The notes beneath the pieces were generated by a model. It was given only the letters and a program-made list of their open reading frames with translations, made no database searches and had not been told where the DNA came from. Shown piece by piece: positions 5,221-8,709 of a DNA stretch of 8,709 bases. The stretch is from Chloroflexota bacterium. GTDB taxonomy: Bacteria; Chloroflexota; Ktedonobacteria; Ktedonobacterales; Ktedonobacteraceae. The stretch spans positions 1-8,709 of the forward strand of contig CADDYT010000210.1 of the NCBI GenBank assembly GCA_902810755.1, in the 5' to 3' direction. The position numbers and the translations under genes were made by a program. Position 1 is the stretch's first letter. Each line of letters begins with the position of its first letter.

Positions 5221-6621
5221 TTATTTCGCCAATCCTTCCCCGCTGCCCTCAAGCAGCGTCGTGCTATCGCCCGGCGGCAGGATAGAAGGGGCGGGACCGG
5301 TGGCGCGCCCCATGCCGCGATAGACAAAGCCGAGCCGGATCATCTCTGACGGCTCGTAGATGTTGCGCCCGTCGATCAGCACCGGGCGGCGCATGGCGGC
5401 GCGAATCTGCAACATGTTGAGCGACTTGAATTCATTCCATTCGGTGACGACGGTCAGCGCGTCAGCTCCCTCGGCCACCTCGTAGGCGCTTTCACAGAAC
5501 GTCACCGCGTCCATGCGCACGCCCTCGCGTTCCAGAGCCTCGCGCCCCGTCTCGGTAGCCACCGGGTCATAAACGCGCACTTCCGCGCCCTGACCGGTAA
5601 TCCAGCGAATAATATCAACGGAAGGGGCCTCGCGCATATCATCGGTATTGGGTTTGAAGGCCAGCCCCAGCACGCCAATCGTGCAGCCGCGCAGCGAGCC
5701 AAGAATCGAGGTCAGCTTATCAACGACGCGGCGGCGTTGATCCTGGTTAATCTCCATGACAGCGTGCAGCATTTGCGGGTGCAGCCCCGCTTCGTCGGCC
5801 ATGTAGGTCAGGGCGCGCACGTCCTTCGGGAAGCATGAACCTCCGAAGCCCAGCCCGGCATCCAGGAAGGCGCGTCCGATGCGTTTGTCGAAGCCCATAC
5901 CGGCAGCCACTTCTTTAACATCGGCCCCCAGGCGCTCGCAAATCTGGGCGATCTCGTTGATGAAGGAGATTTTGGTGGCCAGGAAGGCGTTGGAGGCGTA
6001 TTTAATCATCTCCGCCGTGTAGAGGTCGGTAATCACCATCGGGGCGCGCAGGGGCAGGTAGAGATTCGCGACCCTGTGTGCCGCTTCCATATCAGAGGAG
6101 CCAAGCACCACGCGGTCGGGATTCTGGAAATCCTGCACGGCGGAACCCTCACGCAGGAACTCCGGGTTGGAGACGACGGCGAAGGGAACTTCAGGCCGCG
6201 CCATGTTCGCGCGGATGATGCGCGAAACCACGTCGCCGCTACCGACGGGAACCGTGCTTTTGTTGATGATGATGGCGTAGTGGTCAAGTTCTCTGGCAAT
6301 GCCCCGCGCCGCGCTCTCCACGAAACGCATGTCCGCGCTGCCCTGGCTCGTGCCGGTGGGCGTGTTGACGGCGATGAAAATAAACTCGGCGTTGTCCAGC
6401 CCCTCGCTGTAGCTGGTCGTGAAGTGCAGGCGCCCGGCGTGGACATTGCGCTCCACCAGTTCTTCCAAACCGGGTTCGTATATAGGAAGCACTCCCTGTT
6501 TCAGGCGTTCAATCTTCTCCGGCACAATATCGACGCAGGTAACGCTGTTGCCCATATCGGCGAGGCACGTTCCTGTCACCAGGCCCACATAGCCTGTACC
6601 GATAACGCAGATCACTGACAC
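5221..6621 (-). CDS. ugd: UDP-glucose 6-dehydrogenase
   Basis: The enzyme oxidises UDP-glucose to UDP-glucuronate in two NAD+-dependent steps, feeding capsule, exopolysaccharide or other surface glycans. The 466-residue product shows the N-terminal Rossmann motif [10 protein letters not shown] (8-17), D31 for NAD ribose, [10 protein letters not shown] (152-161, with E154), the conserved K207 in E-M-I-K-Y-A-S-N, and the catalytic cysteine C263 in [10 protein letters not shown] (258-267). A C-terminal domain with [10 protein letters not shown] (319-328) and D-G-R-N (417-420) follows. A tail of about 25 residues rich in Pro, Gly and Ser extends past the usual end. The start is GTG at 6621, with GAGGAG 7 nt upstream; that site is formed by the last codons of the hydrolase gene, whose stop is only 4 nt away. 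The gene ends in TAA directly followed by the acpS ATG. Both junctions imply coupled translation. A related UDP-sugar dehydrogenase specificity cannot be excluded. Confidence 0.95.
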   Translation of the reverse strand: MSVICVIGTGYVGLVTGTCLADMGNSVTCVDIVPEKIERLKQGVLPIYEPGLEELVERNVHAGRLHFTTSYSEGLDNAEFIFIAVNTPTGTSQGSADMRFVESAARGIARELDHYAIIINKSTVPVGSGDVVSRIIRANMARPEVPFAVVSNPEFLREGSAVQDFQNPDRVVLGSSDMEAAHRVANLYLPLRAPMVITDLYTAEMIKYASNAFLATKISFINEIAQICERLGADVKEVAAGMGFDKRIGRAFLDAGLGFGGSCFPKDVRALTYMADEAGLHPQMLHAVMEINQDQRRRVVDKLTSILGSLRGCTIGVLGLAFKPNTDDMREAPSVDIIRWITGQGAEVRVYDPVATETGREALEREGVRMDAVTFCESAYEVAEGADALTVVTEWNEFKSLNMLQIRAAMRRPVLIDGRNIYEPSEMIRLGFVYRGMGRATGPAPSILPPGDSTTLLEGSGEGLAK

Positions 6622-6625
6622 AATC

Positions 6626-7309
6626 TTACTCCTCTACGTTTACAAAGGGATTCTCAAATTTCTCTTCTATAATGGTGGTCGGCCCGCCATGTCCGGGAAA
6701 GACCACCAGATCGTCGTCGAGCGTATACAGCTTGTTGCGAATCGAGGCAACGATCTGCTCATAGCTGCCGCCCTCGAAGTCGGTGCGCCCGATGCCGCGA
6801 TAGAAGAGGGTATCGCCGCTGAAGACACAGTAGGGACGGCTCAGCAGGCAGATACCGCCGCGCGTGTGGCCGGGCGTCTCAATGACTTCCAGTGAAAGCG
6901 TGCCGAACGTCAGACGGTCTCCCTCTTTCAAGAGGATATCCGGCTTTGTCGCGACCAGCGGCGCCTTTTTACCGTATTGCCGCGCCACGCGCTCATCCGT
7001 ATACATGTGTACATCATCGGCATGAATTGCCAGTGGCACAGGATAGACCGCGTGAACGGCATCGATGGCCCCGATATGATCGATATGGCCGTGCGTATTC
7101 ACAATATAGCGGGGGATCAGTTGCAGTTCAGTAATGGTCTTGAGAATGCTCTCCGCCTCGTCACCAGGGTCGATAATCACCGCTTCTCGCGTCTGTGGGC
7201 AGGCGTAGAGATAGCAATTCTCCTGAAATGGCCCCACCGTGATACAGGCGACAATGGGCATGCTTTCCTGGTTCTGATTCTCTTCCTGATTTTCACCTGT
7301 TGCGGGCAT
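6626..7309 (-). CDS. Metallo-beta-lactamase-fold hydrolase (glyoxalase II/YcbL-like)
   Basis: A cytoplasmic two-zinc hydrolase of the glyoxalase-II/YcbL branch, likely acting on a thioester or similar ester; the substrate is not evident. The 227-residue product carries the full ligand set: T-H-G-H-I-D-H (72-78; H73, H75, D77, H78), P-G-H-T (146-149; H148), S-G-D-T-L-F (164-169; D166) and F-P-G-H-G (204-208; H207). It ends with the usual E-K-x-x-N-P-F. The start at 7309 has an AGGAGG site 9 nt upstream. It adds a Gln/Asn/Glu-rich stretch of 16 residues before the conserved [11 protein letters not shown], where a second ATG (7261) with AGGA 5 nt upstream is a real alternative. First gene of the operon with ugd and acpS, reading from the divergent promoter region. 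Confidence 0.93.
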   Translation of the reverse strand: MPATGENQEENQNQESMPIVACITVGPFQENCYLYACPQTREAVIIDPGDEAESILKTITELQLIPRYIVNTHGHIDHIGAIDAVHAVYPVPLAIHADDVHMYTDERVARQYGKKAPLVATKPDILLKEGDRLTFGTLSLEVIETPGHTRGGICLLSRPYCVFSGDTLFYRGIGRTDFEGGSYEQIVASIRNKLYTLDDDLVVFPGHGGPTTIIEEKFENPFVNVEE

Positions 7310-7357
7310 AGACAAATTCCTCCTCGCTCACCCGACTTGCCGGTAACATTGACCTTC

Positions 7358-7366
7358 ATTATAACA
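7358..7366 (-). promoter_or_regulatory. Extended -10 promoter of the hydrolase-ugd-acpS operon
   Basis: On the minus strand TGTTATAAT (7366-7358) is a perfect TATAAT with the TGn extension. The region 16-18 bp upstream (around 7380-7387) does not resemble TTGACA. A start near 7351 gives a leader of about 42 nt before the ATG at 7309. Confidence 0.62.
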
Positions 7367-7419
7367 TAGCCTGTATAAAGAAACGCCATCCGGGCTAAGC
7401 GGAACAGAAAAAAATCCCA

Positions 7420-7448
7420 TTTACAAGGATGACACACTGTGTTACACT
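7420..7448 (+). promoter_or_regulatory. Promoter of the acidic protein gene, divergent from the operon promoter
   Basis: TTTACA (7420-7425) and TACACT (7443-7448) are spaced by exactly 17 bp, with a TGT extension (7440-7442) before the -10. The start near 7455 implies a leader of about 158 nt before the ATG at 7613. A lone TTGACA at 7521-7526 lies nearer the gene but has no fitting -10. Confidence 0.6.
7432..7442. promoter_or_regulatory. 11-bp palindrome in the promoter spacer (candidate operator)
   Basis: ACACACTGTGT is a perfect odd palindrome (5-bp arms around one base) placed between the -35 and -10 of the promoter at 7420-7448. A repressor bound there would block the polymerase. It is short enough to be chance. 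Confidence 0.3.
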
Positions 7449-7612
7449 GCCTTGAGAAGAAAGTTGGCACGTAGATACGAATACGGTGAAGCGGGCGCTG
7501 CACATAGGCGCCACGCCGGATTGACACACTGGCACCTGGAAGGTTGCACCTGACCTCAAGGCGCATCCTGGATCACGTAGTCCTTGCGGTTGTTTCACAA
7601 GGAGGATGCTTT

Positions 7613-8092
7613 ATGGCTGGCTGGGAAGAAGAACTGGCCGTTCTGCTTCGCAATTTAGGGGTAACGCAAGAGGAACCCGGCACCCATCGCCGTGCAAGGC
7701 GCTGCCGCAGTGGTGGCCCAGGCATTCATCGCTCCAATCCCTCCCGCGATGCTTTCCTGGAAGAAGACCCATTAGCCGAGACGGCCTTTCTTGAGGATAG
7801 CGAGGAGGCGGAAGAGGAGGATGAAGAAGCCTGGCTGGAGGATCTCAATGAGATGCGTCGCGAAGTTGATACCATTGTCTCCCAGGTCATTCACTTGATG
7901 CAGCGCGGCGACCTGGAGAAATCCCTCAAGGAAGATGTGCTGATCGTCTTACGCGCCCTGCGGCGCTCGCAGGCGGCAGCTAGCGGCGACGAAATCGATG
8001 ATGAAGAGGCGTATCTAGAATCGGCTGCCTCTATGCTGCACTTTTGTCGCCTCGTCCTGCGCCTCAGCGAGGTTGCCAGCCAGGACCGATAG
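7613..8092 (+). CDS. Acidic hypothetical protein, 159 residues
   Basis: Function not recognised. The ATG at 7613 has an ideal ribosome binding site (AAGGAGG at 7599-7605, 7-nt spacer), which rules out the longer upstream reading. The protein opens with a small amphipathic segment MAGWEEELAVLLRNLGV. A short Arg-rich stretch (about 25-45, including C31) follows. Next is a strongly acidic block (49-80, with runs such as E-E-A-E-E-E-D-E-E), a helical part rich in I/V/L heptad-like positions (82-120), a second acidic patch (126-137) and a final helix (138-155). There is no signal peptide or membrane segment, so it is probably cytoplasmic. The layout would suit a partner-binding or chaperone-like helical protein, but that is speculation. 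It precedes the coiled-coil gene by 116 nt, which has its own promoter. Confidence 0.85.
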   Translation: MAGWEEELAVLLRNLGVTQEEPGTHRRARRCRSGGPGIHRSNPSRDAFLEEDPLAETAFLEDSEEAEEEDEEAWLEDLNEMRREVDTIVSQVIHLMQRGDLEKSLKEDVLIVLRALRRSQAAASGDEIDDEEAYLESAASMLHFCRLVLRLSEVASQDR

Positions 8093-8123
8093 TCGTCTTT
8101 TCTGAAAAGCCCTTCTATTTCTC

Positions 8124-8153
8124 TTGACATACGGCACTTGAACCTGACATACT
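8124..8153 (+). promoter_or_regulatory. Strong promoter of the coiled-coil protein gene
   Basis: A perfect TTGACA (8124-8129) is followed after 18 bp by CATACT (8148-8153), with a TGA extension (8145-8147). The start near 8160 gives a leader of about 49 nt containing a small GGTG/CACC hairpin (8161-8175). The 8-mer TGACATAC occurs at both 8125-8132 and 8145-8152, so the -35 and -10 regions are near copies of one another. Confidence 0.65.
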
Positions 8154-8208
8154 ATGAGTTGGTGTGTTTTTCACCCCATATTTTGTATGAAGCAGAGAGG
8201 AGGGTCGT

Positions 8209-8709
8209 ATGGCTACAAAGACAAAGACTCAGGAGATGATGCAGAAAGGGAGCCAGTGGTTGCGCGTAGGGGTTCTCACAATAACGACGCTTGGCCCCAT
8301 TGTTGGTACATTACTTGAGCGCGTCCGCAGCCGCGCCAACAAGGGCAGTCAACCGGCGGCGCAGGTGCAGACCGCCGTCAAAGGGAAGGTGCAGGAGGCG
8401 CAGCAGCGGCTCGAAGAACTGACGCTGACGAGCCGACAGCAGGCAGCGGCACAGGCGCAGCAGTTGCGCAAACAGGCGCAGCAGTTGCAGCAGCAGGCCG
8501 AGCAATTGCGCAAGGCCCTGCGCGAAGAGGCCCGCCAGCGCGCGAAACTGGCAAAACAGATGCGCAAAGCTGGCCGTGCCTGGGGCCAGGATGTCCTCAA
8601 ACGCGGCGAGCAGATTACCGGAGACATCAAAGACCGCGCCGATTCGCTGACCCAGGAAATCACGAAGCGCACCGGCAAGGTCGCTCAGGACCTCAGCGAG
8701 CGCGGCAGC
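8209..8709 (+). CDS. Basic coiled-coil protein with N-terminal hydrophobic segment (partial, runs off the window)
   Basis: Function not recognised. The ATG at 8209 follows AGGAGGG (8198-8204) with a short spacer. The frame is open for 167 codons to the window edge, so the C-terminus is missing. Residues 17-36 (WLRVGVLTITTLGPIVGTLL) are hydrophobic and could be a membrane anchor or an amphipathic membrane-binding helix. A long, uninterrupted helix-forming region rich in Q, A, K, R and E follows (about 50-120), with heptad repeats of the Q-A-Q-Q-L type. At DNA level a 16-bp identical block recurs 21 bp apart (8451-8466, 8472-8487), exactly one heptad. The rest (125-167) is amphipathic helix of the kind G-x-x-I-x-x-R-A-D-S-L-T. 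Apolipoprotein-like, YtxH-like or phasin-like roles are possible but unproven. The basic charge contrasts with the acidic upstream neighbour. Confidence 0.85.
   Translation, partial: MATKTKTQEMMQKGSQWLRVGVLTITTLGPIVGTLLERVRSRANKGSQPAAQVQTAVKGKVQEAQQRLEELTLTSRQQAAAQAQQLRKQAQQLQQQAEQLRKALREEARQRAKLAKQMRKAGRAWGQDVLKRGEQITGDIKDRADSLTQEITKRTGKVAQDLSERGS

Noticed and set aside
6998..7016. GTATACATGTGTACATC, similar to the TGTATACA sites near the left end
   Set aside because: It lies inside the hydrolase coding sequence and encodes conserved-looking residues, so it is most likely chance.
7521..7526. Perfect TTGACA before the acidic-protein gene
   Set aside because: No -10-like hexamer occurs 16-19 bp downstream, and a better spaced promoter lies at 7420-7448.
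8097..8109. CTTTTC/GAAAAG palindrome just after the acidic-protein gene
   Set aside because: The loop would be a single base and there is no following T run, so it is not credible as a terminator.

Overview
The window looks like chromosomal DNA from a moderately GC-rich bacterium, most likely a Ktedonobacteria-type Chloroflexota. This is inferred from the style of the proteins (a System II ResB, a secreted EXORDIUM-like protein, lineage-type acidic and coiled-coil hypotheticals), from strong AGGAGG-type ribosome binding sites and from extended -10 promoters (TGnTATAAT-like). No rRNA or other taxonomic marker is present, so the assignment is tentative. There is no transposase, tRNA, rRNA or CRISPR array.

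Left end (1-480): four full copies and one partial copy of a 24-bp tandem repeat. These are followed by the 5' stump of a dihydrofolate-reductase-family gene that keeps a good ribosome binding site but is cut off after about 40 codons. An extended -10 promoter for the next gene lies right at the break.

Region 481-3214: a full-length ResB-type cytochrome c biogenesis protein (+) converges on a secreted EXORDIUM/PHI-1-like protein (-) with an HEYAE motif. A perfect 17-bp-stem hairpin lies between them. Region 3215-3992 is a gene-poor stretch of about 780 bp with a cluster of inverted repeats.

Region 3993-7309 (all -): dtd (D-aminoacyl-tRNA deacylase) stands on its own promoter. Upstream of it is a tightly packed operon, read right to left: a metallo-beta-lactamase-fold hydrolase, UDP-glucose 6-dehydrogenase, and holo-ACP synthase. 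Gaps of 4 and 0 nt suggest translational coupling. The genes share housekeeping metabolism (thioester or metabolite hydrolysis, UDP-glucuronate for cell-surface glycans, ACP activation for lipid synthesis) but form no single pathway. Between acpS and dtd, the opposite strand carries a near-consensus promoter, a nested hairpin and a T7 run. This is a candidate small RNA of about 70-80 nt and the most interesting non-coding signal in the window.

Right end (7310-8709, +): divergent extended -10 promoters separate the operon from two unrecognised genes. One encodes a very acidic 159-residue protein. The other encodes a basic protein with a hydrophobic N-terminal segment and a long Q/K/R-rich coiled coil, still open at the window edge, behind its own strong promoter.
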